This document shows, piece by piece, positions 23,820-34,686 of a stretch of DNA of 64,000 nucleotides; within the stretch, counting starts at the first letter, position 1; each line of letters begins with the position of its first letter. Below the pieces are notes generated by a model. It ran no database searches and had not been told where the DNA came from. It worked only from the letters and a program-made list of their open reading frames with translations. Origin of the DNA: Asterella californica (lineage: Eukaryota > Streptophyta > Marchantiopsida > Marchantiales > Aytoniaceae); NCBI GenBank assembly GCA_036924285.1, contig JAYKYS010000005.1:29796001-29860000 (forward strand), in the 5' to 3' direction. The translations under genes and the position numbers were made by a program.

Positions 23820-24795
23820 GAACGAACTTCAGATGTCGATAGGGTCTCCTCCGCTGACTCCGTTTACCCAAGAAACCTTCAGATCCGACTCCCAACAACC
23901 GAGATATCGCCGATTTTCGGTCGCAGGTGACGAACCTCCAAAAACTCCTCCCTGCGGCTTAAAACCGCTCACACCGCACAAACGGATCGTCCAAACTGAT
24001 ATCCGTCTTCGCTGGCAGATAGATCTAGCTACCCTGAACCTAACGAGACTCCAAACAAGTCGTTTGGAGTTCCTCTTGCAAAACCACTCGAGAAATTTGG
24101 CCGCAGGTTGCAAAAAACTGACGTAAATCAACTCCCTGCGGCTCAAACTTGCTCACCACACTCAAACCAACAATCCAATTCACACACGGTCTTCTCCTAT
24201 GAGTAGATGAAGACTCCCTGATCGCGTAGGCACCAAGAACGAAGAGCTTGGCTCACCGATCGCGAAGAACAGCCCAACCTCAGGTTGCAGGTGAACGAAA
24301 ATCTGATGTAAGCGCTTCCCTGCGAACCAATTTCACTCAGAACTTCCAAACTGTCCGATGAAAATTGGTATCGTCTTCAATTTCCTGTAGAACTCGGTGT
24401 TCTGATCGTTGGATCCAAGGACAGCAAGTTTGGACTCCGGAACGGCCCAAACGGTCCAACTCTCCTTCACAGGTAACTGAAAACCTCAAATCTGCTTCCT
24501 GCGTCTCAATTTCACTCAGTACACAACCCCCGATCCGTCTCTTCCCAAACCGTTTGAACCAGTGCCTAGCCTGCACAGATTTGAACCCAATGACGTCTTG
24601 CGCGCTTGCATTGGACTCCTAAATCTCCCGAATCGTCCGTTGACAGGTCGCAGGTGCAAGCTAGCCCCTTAAGCACCCCCTTGCAACAGTCTCTGTACGT
24701 ACAGTTTTCTCCTGAATCTCCTGAATAATAAGAAGCAGGCCCCTTGCGTGTTTGATATAACGCCTGAAGCCCTGAATACCCAGTCAGCAAGTAAC
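23820..24795. repeat. Degenerate satellite-like tandem array, monomer about 182 bp, about five copies
   Basis: A GCAGGT-type motif recurs at 23923, 24103, 24287, about 24470 and 24650 (spacings 180, 184, 183 and 180). Each of the first four is followed 25-35 bp later by a CCTGCG motif and then by CTCA-rich and 'CCAAAC' blocks. Monomers are well diverged, so the array is old or under weak homogenisation. Open frames on both strands in this interval follow from the repeat composition and are not genes. Confidence 0.7.
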
Positions 24796-24800
24796 TAGGG

Positions 24801-25290
24801 GCCTAGCTTGATTTTATCTTCTTTCGAATCACATAACTTCTTCTCTGGATGTCCAAACGAAGTAAACAAGATGCTCATGGAAAGCTGACAACGAGCTCTA
24901 CCCATCCATGTGATGAAAGTGAAGATCCGAAGTTGCGCCAAAAGACCGTAAGCTGAGGCCTAACTTGTTTTCTCCATCTTTCGAGTCTTGTAACTTTTCC
25001 ACTAGGCGTCCAAACGAAGTAGATGAAGTGCCTATGGAAAGCTGACAAGGAGCTCTATCCACTGGTGCGATAAAAACGAAGATCCGAAGTGGTGCCAAAA
25101 ACCCGTAAGCTGGAGCCTAGCTTGTCTTCTCCATCTTTCGAGTCCTGTAACTTTTCCACTAGGCGTCCAAACGAAGTAGACGAAGTGCCTATGGAAAGCT
25201 GACAAGGAGCTCTACCCATCTATGTGATAAAAATGGAGATCCGAAATGAAGCCAAAAGCCCGTAAGCTAGGGCCTAGCTTGTCTTCTCAT
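24801..25290. repeat. Tandem array, monomer 157 bp, three copies plus a partial
   Basis: GCCTAGCTTG-type motifs begin at 24801, 24958, 25115 and 25272, exactly 157 bp apart. Shared landmarks inside each unit are TCTTTCGA, GTCCAAACGAAGTA, TATGGAAAGCTGACAA, GAGCTCTA and GAAGATCCGAA. The later two monomers are closest to each other and the first is most diverged, fitting growth from one side. It directly abuts the 182-bp array. Confidence 0.85.
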
Positions 25291-27768
25291 GAGTGTCTTT
25301 GGAGCGACAAGCATCGAAGTCTGAATTTCAGATAGGAGCCGGTCTACGACACGACACCGTCTCTTATACTAGTAATTTATCCGATCAGAAGCGAACTACC
25401 CCCAACGTCTCTCAACCATGAGATCCACTATAACAAAATATAAATTGAATAATCAGTCTAGCATCTATCACTCTATTATAAATAAATAAATGTTATTATT
25501 TGTCCCTTGGGGTCTTCGTGGACCATGAGACTGTCCATGTGAGTCCACCACAGCGAGACTCGGACCAGGAGCTTCGTTAACAGTTTGCAGCGCATGCAAC
25601 TCCAACCGTACCCGCAAGGGATTGAACACATGATCTTTCTCTTAGAGGACTGGAGGCTAAACCACTTAGGACACTGGTCTTTGGTGTCCCAATTGATTTA
25701 TATTTCTAAGCAAACTAAGTACACTACAATATACTACATACAAACAAACAAAAATATTTATAATCTCATACAGAAATACCTGAAAAAAGCATGGTGTGTG
25801 AAAATATTTTACTCCTTCTCCCCTTCCTAGACAATTTTGATGACATCAAAAGATTCACCTCAGCAATTTCTTCTGTTGGCAAAAAGAAAAAAATTGCAGA
25901 ACTCACAAATTCAAAAAATATACAAGTGTGAAAGTTAGCTATTTGGACTAAATCATATGTGTTGCTTTCTCCAAGTGTAAAAAAAAGCAGTGCTAGAAAG
26001 TACAACCATGAGAAAGAAAAATACATAAAAAAATAGCTTTCGAGCAAGGGGTAAGATGAACCTGGAGAGGGGAGGAAGAAATAAAGCTCATTGTGCAAAT
26101 AGCACAATGAGCAAGAAAGAGCGATGTGGGGAAGATGACCTTCTCATTCGCATGCTTTGGGTTCTCATTCGCATGTTGGGACGAGCCCAAGCATGGACTT
26201 GCAACTTCCACGTAAGGGTACAGAGGACATAGTAGACAACGAACATGATGCCATGTCAGTTGTCCGTAGGCAGTTCTTGGTTGTTGGGAAGCTGCCCAAA
26301 AATTTTACAATTTTGAATTTCAAAGAGTTGTTGCTCTGACTCTTGTGATTGATCCAGATTTTTTAAACTCTTCTGTATTTAGTACTTTATTAAAATTTGT
26401 TCTTTTTTTGACAAATATATAGCACGTACAAAAAGCTCACGATAGTGACCATGTACGTCGTAAACAGTTTTCGGATGAATAACAGAATCTTGAGGTGTAT
26501 TTTCTCCGGATAACTCAGAATCGTAAATTTCTAAATCGAATTTAAATCGAAAAGTGACAACTGTGGATAACCCAGAGGTTTTGTATGGGGAGCGAGGATT
26601 TAACTTCAAATGCATTTTCCACTAACTTTTTCTTGTGTCACTCATTACAGTATGTTCACTCCGTTACTCGGTAATTATGATCTCTCACTTTGTGTCCGTG
26701 ATAATCACACCTTTTGCATGAAAGAACGACTGGACCTGCTGAAGCTTGCTCACAGCCGTGATCATTTCTTCAGATCTGAACTCCTATTCTGCTCCTCATG
26801 CTCTGATTGCTTCGTCTCAATCAGGTGCACCACTTGCCAATCTTCTCACACAAACCTACATTGCTTATGACAGTTATCTGACATCGGTGAGGATGACTGA
26901 GAGACATTTGGAATGGAATGTGATCCAACGTTATTGCTTTCAACTAGTAGCCGTGACACTTTTTCATCTTGTGCTGCCTCCTCGGCATAAACAACACATT
27001 CGAGAGAACTTCTCATGATTTCATGGAGATTGGAAGTGGTGCATGCATTCGATCATTGTGCACAACACATAATTGTGAAATGACAGCTTATGTCGAATTT
27101 GACTGTCGGGGCTGAGAACTCTCTCATTGGAGTCATTGAGCTGGGCTCTTTATGGACACAGGAGACTCATCTGCAACGAGATCAATAGTTCTAAAACTTT
27201 CCGTCTCAAAGTCATCTACACTCTCCACTCAACAATACTCGAAAATGAAAGTAACATTACGACACTGTAAACTACGAATGAAAGTGCAAAGGCTGGAGAA
27301 GCTTGACACAACGCAAGCAACTAAACTGCAAAATTTCTCATTTCTTGTTCTCTGTTTCTTTATCGTGGATGCTCAACTCTGGAGAACTTGGCATTTCCTG
27401 CTCCATCTCTGTACATGTGGACATCAAATTGTTTGAGGAGCTGGGCATTTCTTGCTCCATCGCAACACAAGTAGACTCCATGTCTTTAATTCGCATGCTA
27501 AGTGGAGAAAGCGGACTCGTGCGGAGCGATGAAAATCGATACAGTCTCCCAAACTCTTCTCTTTTGGAACTCATCTCGGAAGTGATAAGTTCTGCGTGCG
27601 ACTCTGCTTCAACCCGATGCGCAAACTGGAACCGGTTACTGTGAGATCTCCAATAATAAGTCTCGCACGCGTCTGGTAAAAACCCGATTTCCATAATGTG
27701 TGTGCGGTTACTGCGTTAGTTCGCTTCTTAGGTTGAAACCATTTCTGGTTGTAAATCGCTGAGGAAGG
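25291..27768. other. Intergenic DNA with unrecognised open frames
   Basis: Open frames of 60-118 codons occur on both strands between 25585 and 27774, several overlapping antisense. None shows a domain I recognise. Near 26141-26175 TTCTCATTCGCATG is directly repeated 21 bp apart. A 5-bp-loop hairpin sits at 26086-26112. Confidence 0.35.
26086..26112. repeat. Perfect 11-bp hairpin
   Basis: GCTCATTGTGC (26086-26096) pairs exactly with GCACAATGAGC (26102-26112) across loop AAATA. No adjacent T-run and no gene context. Confidence 0.75.
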
Positions 27769-27880
27769 TACCATCCACTTGGACTTAGTCGGGGCGACGT
27801 GGGGTCGAATCCTCCGCCAGGAGAGTTCAGTTTGTGTATTGGAAGCGGCTTTCGGCTGCAGAACGCCGCAAAGCGAAATA
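27769..27880 (+). mobile_element. SINE fragment related to the 20.8-kb SINE
   Basis: TGGACTTAGTCGG (27780-27792) is A-box-like and GGGTCGAATCC (27802-27812) is B-box-like, followed by CGGCTGCAGAA and AGCGAAA in the same order as the SINE at 20834-20997. No A-rich tail or target-site duplication remains, so this is an old, 3'-eroded copy. Its A box is better kept than in the other copy. Confidence 0.6.
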
Positions 27881-29089
27881 TGACTGGCTTCTCTGCTGTG
27901 CTTTGCCGACTCAATGCCGAGTCTGCACCTCTGGCCGTAGACCCTCTTTCACGAGGACAGGTCGTAGAGTGTAGTTGCGGTTGCGCATGCAGATTGGGGC
28001 TCGCGTGTCAATATACTAGGAATCCCTGATAGAACCAACACACGATCACAAGGACTCATTTGGGTGTCCTTGTTTTGCGCTGGCACTTGTGTGTGAGTTC
28101 GTGGCCTCCTAGTCGACACAGGGTTACTGACATATGCACACGTTCTTTTTGTTTTTTGCCTTGGAGTTCGAGTTCTCCTTCTTTTGTGTGCAGTACTACG
28201 CAATTCGCAGCGTAGACTTTCAGGAAATATTAGTGTTTCACTTGTCAATCGACTAGCATGAGCAACGAGCCACCTGTAATCACTTGTGATATATGGATAT
28301 GATCGACACATTACCTGGTAGTAGTTGCCCTTACAACCCAGAACCTTAGAGAACCCGGTTCACAGTTTTAGCAAAGGTTTGACAATCTTCCTGCCTGTCA
28401 AAGAAAATCCTCTCGCTTCCACCTAAAGCTTTTACTCGCTCACTTAAACTCAATAACCCCCCTGCTCCACAAACCTATCAACGGAGATACTGTTTTGTCC
28501 TCGTTATGACATTCAGCTTTTCTTAAGACTGCATTCATCATGACCGATTGTAAAGTACAAGAACGTAGAACTTACTGCTGTCATAGTTCTTGACACAAAA
28601 TTTTAGCTCTATGAGGTAATATGTTCTGCGTATTTAGTATCAGGGTATGATATGATTACTGAGTGACATACAAACGGAGTTGGAAACCACTTGTCTTGAC
28701 GGTATGTCGACATCTTCTCCCGTTTCTACGAAGACGTTTAGGTTCGTATTGTCTGCTAGCACCACTGTTGGACTTGCTGGTTGTCATTGCTAGCGTTGGA
28801 AATAACCTAGTGGAGTAGTGTGTTCTCTCGTTCGGACTCATGACTCTTTAGGTTTTCTAGTTTTAGGTTTCACTGAGAGACGCTTACGCCTCGGGTTTTC
28901 TTGTGTGAATCGGGCACCTCTTGTACATCTTTTAATTTCCCACCTCTTTTATACTCTAGTACCCCAGCGAGAGACAGTCCATTGAATGATATCAAGTTCG
29001 AGAAGAGCCAACAGTCTGCGTAGACGCAAGCTTTCCAGCAGACGTTGATGTCACTCTCGTTTGCCGGTACCACTTTCGTAGACACCTTG
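27881..29089. other. Intergenic DNA, no supported gene
   Basis: Minus-strand open frames of up to 120 codons (27949-28311) have arginine- and threonine-rich, low-information products without known motifs. No RNA gene or repeat recognised. Confidence 0.4.
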
Positions 29090-29093
29090 TATG
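29090..29093. repeat. 4-bp target-site duplication of solo LTR (left)
   Basis: TATG immediately before the LTR start TGTAACG. The same TATG follows the LTR end at 30043-30046. Confidence 0.7.
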
Positions 29094-30042
29094 TGTAACG
29101 TTCTACCGCAGATCTCGGAACAGATTCCTTAATCTCTAACCAATGAACTGCCGAACGTGAACCTCCCTAGAGACCTTGATACTTTATTTGTGTCTCCAGA
29201 TCCAGTTCGTTAAACTATCCACTAATGAGCACCGAGGATTTGATAACTGTTGAACGGGTTTCGAATAACCAACTAGTCTTTTGTAGGTCTCTGGTCAATC
29301 TTAGGTTGCTAAATACAGGTGGAACTATTCTAGACCTGGGTTGCATAAAATTTGGGCAGCGCTTCCGCTACTGGTGATCAAGTCGGAACGCCAGGACCCA
29401 CAAGGAGCAACCGCCAAGACTAGGAGACCTAGTAGATGCTAGGAAGTAGGAAGGCAAAGCAATTACACCGAAATGAAGTCAACACGACACCAGATGCGCC
29501 CAACTCAGTTTTAGCACACAACTCAAGCCTACTTATCAGAATGGAGAAAGTCACGGGCTCATATACATTACATGGCATTACTTGCTGACAAGGTCACGCA
29601 GCGCTCTTGGACCGGCAATCCTTCACTACTCAGCAACTCTGCTGTGACTAAGACTTCACCCGAGAACCTACTTTCACTCTGAACGCCCTGATTTCTGTTG
29701 CTCAACAGATCAGACCCCAAGTCAGCGATCTAATCAACACCCCAAGTCTGCTCTCAAGGTCCCTCTTCAAATCTGCTCTCCAAGGAGCTTGATGTGCATC
29801 AGTTCTAGCTCCTGATTTCTGACCTCAAAGGCAATGTACACTACACTGAAAAATACAGTCTCCTCCTTCACCACCAAGAGCTCTCTCTCCAAAACTGAAA
29901 AACTGAGAATGGCCTCCTTTAGGGCTCGCGACACTCTTTTATCTAGTCTCTTGAGCCTGCTTTATGACCATGCAGCTGCCACTTTTGGATTAATCACTGC
30001 CCGAATGCCATCTGGTTTGGGGAAAAAGCAAAAGGTGTTACA
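29094..30042 (-). mobile_element. Solo LTR of the chromovirus family
   Basis: It starts TGTAACGTTCTACCGCAGATC and ends GTTACA, closely related over much of its length to the LTRs of the element at 33275-40528. It is 949 bp and flanked by TATG on both sides, with no internal region, so it arose by recombination between the two LTRs of a once complete copy. Strand is set by comparison with the full-length copies. It is more diverged than those, notably lacking the intact GGGTTCGCGAACCC palindrome near its U3 end. Confidence 0.85.
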
Positions 30043-30046
30043 TATG

Positions 30047-33000
30047 CTATTGAGGGTATGTGTACATGTATCGTGTACTGGACTTGAGGGTGACTGAAGG
30101 TACTCCATAGCTCCGGACAAAAGTAAAGGTTGTAGGAAGAGGAAGACAAGACTTAGTGGTCAAATTGGCACCATACTTCATGTAAACTTGAGTAATCGCA
30201 GCTGATAGTGGATCATTCCTGCATATGAAATGAACCGCTCATATCCTCAGTACCCAAATATATATGATAGGCCACTACAGCACTGTTTACAGTTCAGGTC
30301 CCAAATAACGCTATGTGACTTGATAGAAAACGATGACATGATTTGACTGTCAAATCAAACCGGGACTCTGACTGGACCTAGAAGCTATAGAGGTGACCGA
30401 TGTTATACCAGTTCTCTCGATAGTTTTGTCAATCGAAGTTCAGCAGGTCCGCTGATCGAGTGAACAGAAGAAGCTGGAATTATCCCTTCAAGTAAGGTTT
30501 TGAACGCACCAATTTAGACGTCCAACACCGTAGATTACAACATCTTCGAAAGGTGCAGGTGTGCCAGGAAACCAGCTCAAGACCTAGGACTCTGAAAATG
30601 TACGTGTTGTACAAGTTATCTAAGGGATTTCAAACTTGTCAAAAATCAACATCTTCACGAGGATGGTGGGAATATGTCGGAGTGTTGCTATAAAGTTAAG
30701 AAATTATGAAGTGTAAACTGTAAGTACTCATTACCTGCTCCACAGTATTCCAAGCTTTCGATTACCAGTACTTTACTTGCATGGTGTCTGCGAATTACTT
30801 ATTGTGCGCATAGTACTTGTCGCAATAAAAGCACTAACTCTTCTGTGGTGATGGAAATCTGATTGTAAAGCCTCAAATAAAGGGTATATGTAGATGACTT
30901 ACCTCTTTGACCACTTTGGGACTCCGAAGTGTGCGATGGCAGCTACAATTCTTATTTGGCTCCCTTATTTGTTACTTCAGAGAAGGTGCCATACACTCAA
31001 TGCTGAACAATTACATCACGGCTCCAGTTATTGTAGAAGTACGAAGAGACGGAGAGAAAACGAGAATATATGTAGAAAGAAGTTCTTTCTTATGTTTTGT
31101 CCGCACCTGATTCTTCTATACCTTTCCGCAAATATTTAATCCTCTCCATTTGCAATGATTGGTTAGGGTGCAGTTGGCGTCATACGGTCACCTTCTGCCG
31201 AAGTTTCAACCGTGAAAAGTCCAAGTAGGAATACTTTGACACATCAAAGATTAATACGCTCATTCCAGAGTGTCAACCCTCTCCTTAGTAACTCGTGATT
31301 TGGCGTTTTACCTTGTAAACGGAGGCTGATAAACTTTGCTCAATCCCTCTACAGGTCCTTACAGCTTTTGAGTTATCGCATAACATGTCCTTCTATTCAG
31401 ACGGGCGCAGACAAAGCAGTTGTCATATACAGTAAGAACCATCACGCTGAACTGCGGTTCAAGAATGATATATTTAACGCCAATCTATTGAAGATGCTAG
31501 AGTTTGCATGTTCAGCGCAACGACCATTCAGCAACTTGGAAGTGGAGTCCAAGTCTTAAAGGTACGACAAAAACTTAACTTTTCGGGCTTCTACGGCCGA
31601 TCACTTGTACCAAACCTACAACTTGGTTGAACTTGGTCCCGATCGTATTCATGTCCACCATCCAAAAGAGTTGCTCAAGAGTTTACCCTGCAACTGGAAT
31701 CCATCTCTCTCTTTCTATCCTTTCAAACGTTCCACTAAAACCTTACATTCAGTGTATCTTATGATCAACTTCTAATTTAATGAGAGGAACTACTGAGATG
31801 AGATTGCTAACGCAGGTTACAAGTTTTTGTCAAGAAGAATAATGTTGCATGTAGAGTGGCGTTCCATTAAGCAAGAGTATACAAGAGTATATGTATACAA
31901 GAGTTCTATATACTTACGTATCACTCGCCTCTCTGGTAGGTAGTTGCTCTCAAGACCTGAGTAGCTGCGAGAAACTCCTTTTTGTTCGGTCGGACTGTCC
32001 TTGTCATCTGACCTAGTACCGTATTCTAACGTTCAGTCTCAGGGAAATGCTCGTTGAAGATGAGAGTGACCCAGTCATGGCAGAACATCGTGAATAAAAT
32101 CTACTACTGCAAGTATCTTCTTAGGGGAGTATCTTCCGATTCATAGTGTTTGGCAACTGTATACGTTTGACTAGTGTCACGAACTGTTTCCACATTGCAT
32201 TCCATTCGGGGAGCGTAGTGGCCACGAACTTGAAGCCTTGGGACCCAGTTTGCTCTTCAGGATATTCTTGAATATTCATCTCGGCTATCGAGCATCCTGA
32301 TGACTTTGTTGTACGTACCACTGTTCACAGACTGGGTAACATATACTAGTTGAGATTGAAATAATAGTAATAACAATAAGAATAATAAACTGAGCTACTG
32401 ATAGAGAGGTTCGTAAGCAAGTTTGTCACAGCCAATACCGGTATCCTTATGGTTGCCAGTTCACCAGTCCAGATGTTTGTTTGAGAGGTGCATATATCTT
32501 GCTAGATGTACTCTTTTCTTGGTGTACTATTTGTTTTTTGGGCATGCTTTCGCACTAGAACATGGTGCATTGGTACATGTTGAAGCTAACGATAAACTCC
32601 ATTAATAAGAACTGATGAAAGGAGTCAACACCTAAGCTTTGCCATCTAGATTAGAGTGTGGGCTCGTTCCTAAAAAAAGTGACAGCTTCATTCAGTCCAC
32701 GGGCTTTGGTTGGCACTCTTATCACCATTGAGCTCGTGGCTACGGTAGGCTTTCCTACAGAAGGATCCTTTTGTTTCTTAGCTTGTGCATTATATGAGAA
32801 GGGTGGTTGTTGATGACACATCCCATCGTAATGATGCATGGATTTGATGTGTACTGCATAGATATGAAGGGTTAGTCCAAGCCTGTGCATGATTTCCTAG
32901 AGAAGTAGGCTTGTGGGATCTTGTGCATGTTGCAAAAAGACGTGGTGCCAAAAGCGAGAAATGAGTGGTCCTTTTGTGATTGTGTTTCTGGTAAGCTGTT

Positions 33001-33270
33001 TGATTGTAGATTTTAAAGAATAGAAAGCATGCAGCATGAAGATGCAAGGGAAATAGGAAATGAATGCAGGCTTAGAGGAGAGAAGAGAGGCTAGTAAGAA
33101 GCAAAAGGGGGAAAAGCTCCTTTTCTTTCTTGGAAAGGGAGGCTGAGGTTCAGCAAGCGAGACTTGCTGAACTTGCTTTCGAAAAGGCTTGAGCTGTCAG
33201 ATGCTGCTACTTCATTTCCTTCGTCTCCATACGTTCCGTATCTTTGTTAGGGGGAGAAGGACGGACAAGG
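30047..33270. other. Intergenic DNA between LTR insertions, no supported gene
   Basis: Open frames of 60-85 codons only, none recognised. An AAT-rich simple stretch lies near 32355-32390. A 10-bp-stem hairpin lies at 33148-33172 (GTTCAGCAAG, loop CGAGA). Confidence 0.45.
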
Positions 33271-33274
33271 TAAG
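33271..33274. repeat. 4-bp target-site duplication, chromovirus copy 1 (left)
   Basis: TAAG before the LTR, repeated at 40529-40532 after the other LTR. Confidence 0.8.
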
Positions 33275-34285
33275 TGTAACGTTCGACCGCAGATCTCGGA
33301 ACAGATTCTTTAATCTCTAACCAATGAACTGCCGAACGTGAACCTCCCTAGAGACTTGTTTACTTTATTTGTGTCTCCAGATCCAGTTCGTTAAACTATC
33401 AGCTAATGAGCACCGAGGATTTGATAACTGTTGGACGGGTTTCGAATAACCAACTAGTCTTTTGTAGGTCTCTGGTCAATCTTAGGTTGCTAAATACAAG
33501 TGGAACTATTCTAGACCTGGGTTGCATAAAATTTGGGCAGCGCTTCCGCTACTGGTGATCAAGTCGGAACGCCAGGACCCACAAGGAGCAACCGTCAAGA
33601 CTAGGAGACCTAGTAGATGCTAGGAAGTAGGAAGGCACACCGAAATAGAGTCAACTCCACACCAGACTCTTCAATCCAACTTTGGCACTCAATCCAAGCT
33701 TGCTTATCATATAACAAAGCAAATCACGGGCTCATATACATTACACGGTGTTTTCTTGCTAACAAGGTCTCGAAGAGCTCTTAGGTCGGAAATTCTTCAC
33801 TGCTCTGCAAATCTCCTGATAATTTCCCTCCAGAACGCTATCTCCTCAGGAATCTTCACCCTGAACGCTGAAATCTTCCACTCAACAAACTATCTCAAAA
33901 TACAGATCTGATCAGCACTGAAATCTCCTTGGTACCCTTAACCGGTAACTATTCACCCACAGTCTATGCCCAGTGTAGTCAAAACACAGTTCCAGCCTGC
34001 CTCTATTCTTTCTGGTAAGGCTCTGCTAATGATCCACTCAACCTATGCTCCCTGGTCTGATAAGACTTCACTCTCTGGTCTGTTACAGTCTCTAATCAGT
34101 CTCTCTGCCAGCCACCAACCTGAGAACCATGCGCAGTGACCTGAAGCCAAGAAGTGAAAAACGTTCAATGAGACATTTAGGGTTCGCGAACCCCTTATCT
34201 AGTCCTGGAGAGCCCTTCGTATCACCTTGTAGCCACCATGTGACGTCATTTAATCACAGCCTTTTTAAAAGTAAACGGCGTTACA
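33275..34285 (-). repeat. 3' LTR of chromovirus copy 1
   Basis: 1011 bp, starting TGTAACG and ending CGTTACA. U3 (high-coordinate end) carries a TGACGTCA site at 34241-34248 and a 14-bp palindrome GGGTTCGCGAACCC at 34180-34193. Confidence 0.95.
34241..34248. promoter_or_regulatory. TGACGTCA bZIP-type site in LTR U3
   Basis: Perfect CRE-like octamer about 40 bp inside the U3 end of the LTR. The partner LTR has the same site at 40483-40490. The related LTR at 48476-49412 has a CACGTG G-box at the corresponding place (49363-49368). Enhancer function is inferred from plant bZIP binding knowledge, not shown. Confidence 0.45.
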
Positions 34286-34300
34286 ATCGCCCCAACCAAG
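34286..34300 (-). other. Polypurine-tract region, chromovirus copy 1
   Basis: On the minus strand the bases just before the 3' LTR read CTTGGTTGGGGCGAT, with a short G-rich core. The second copy has the same core at 43247-43261. This is where plus-strand DNA synthesis is expected to be primed. Confidence 0.6.
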
Positions 34301-34686
34301 AAAAAACAGTTCTTCCACTGAACTGCGGTACCTGCAATACCACATTAGGAACAACACTTTCTCAAATCTAGAGGAACAGTACCCCATCCAGGGTAAGATT
34401 AAACCCTTTCTCAGGACTATGCTCCATTACCGAGCATCCGTTGAAGCTTTCGGGTGAGACAGAACCCTAGCTTCCAGGTGGTGAACTCGTCAGTTTCTTT
34501 TTATCCACCTCCTTACTATGATACACCATAGTAGCGTCAGCCTAAACCTGATTGACATCCGACAGTCATAAGAAGTCAGCAGACCACAACTCCACCTTTA
34601 GACGAGCAGATTGGCAAGATCTACTCGGTTCCAGTGTCCTTGAAGGGCCCTTTGCATGACTCTCCTGACTCGATTCAATCCACCGC

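Noticed and set aside
23800..24622. Open frames of 79-108 codons on both strands
   Set aside because: They lie in the 182-bp tandem array and are by-products of repeat composition.
26610..27644. Possible host gene in a run of plus-strand open frames
   Set aside because: Frames change repeatedly without consistent splice signals that I could defend, and no product is recognised.
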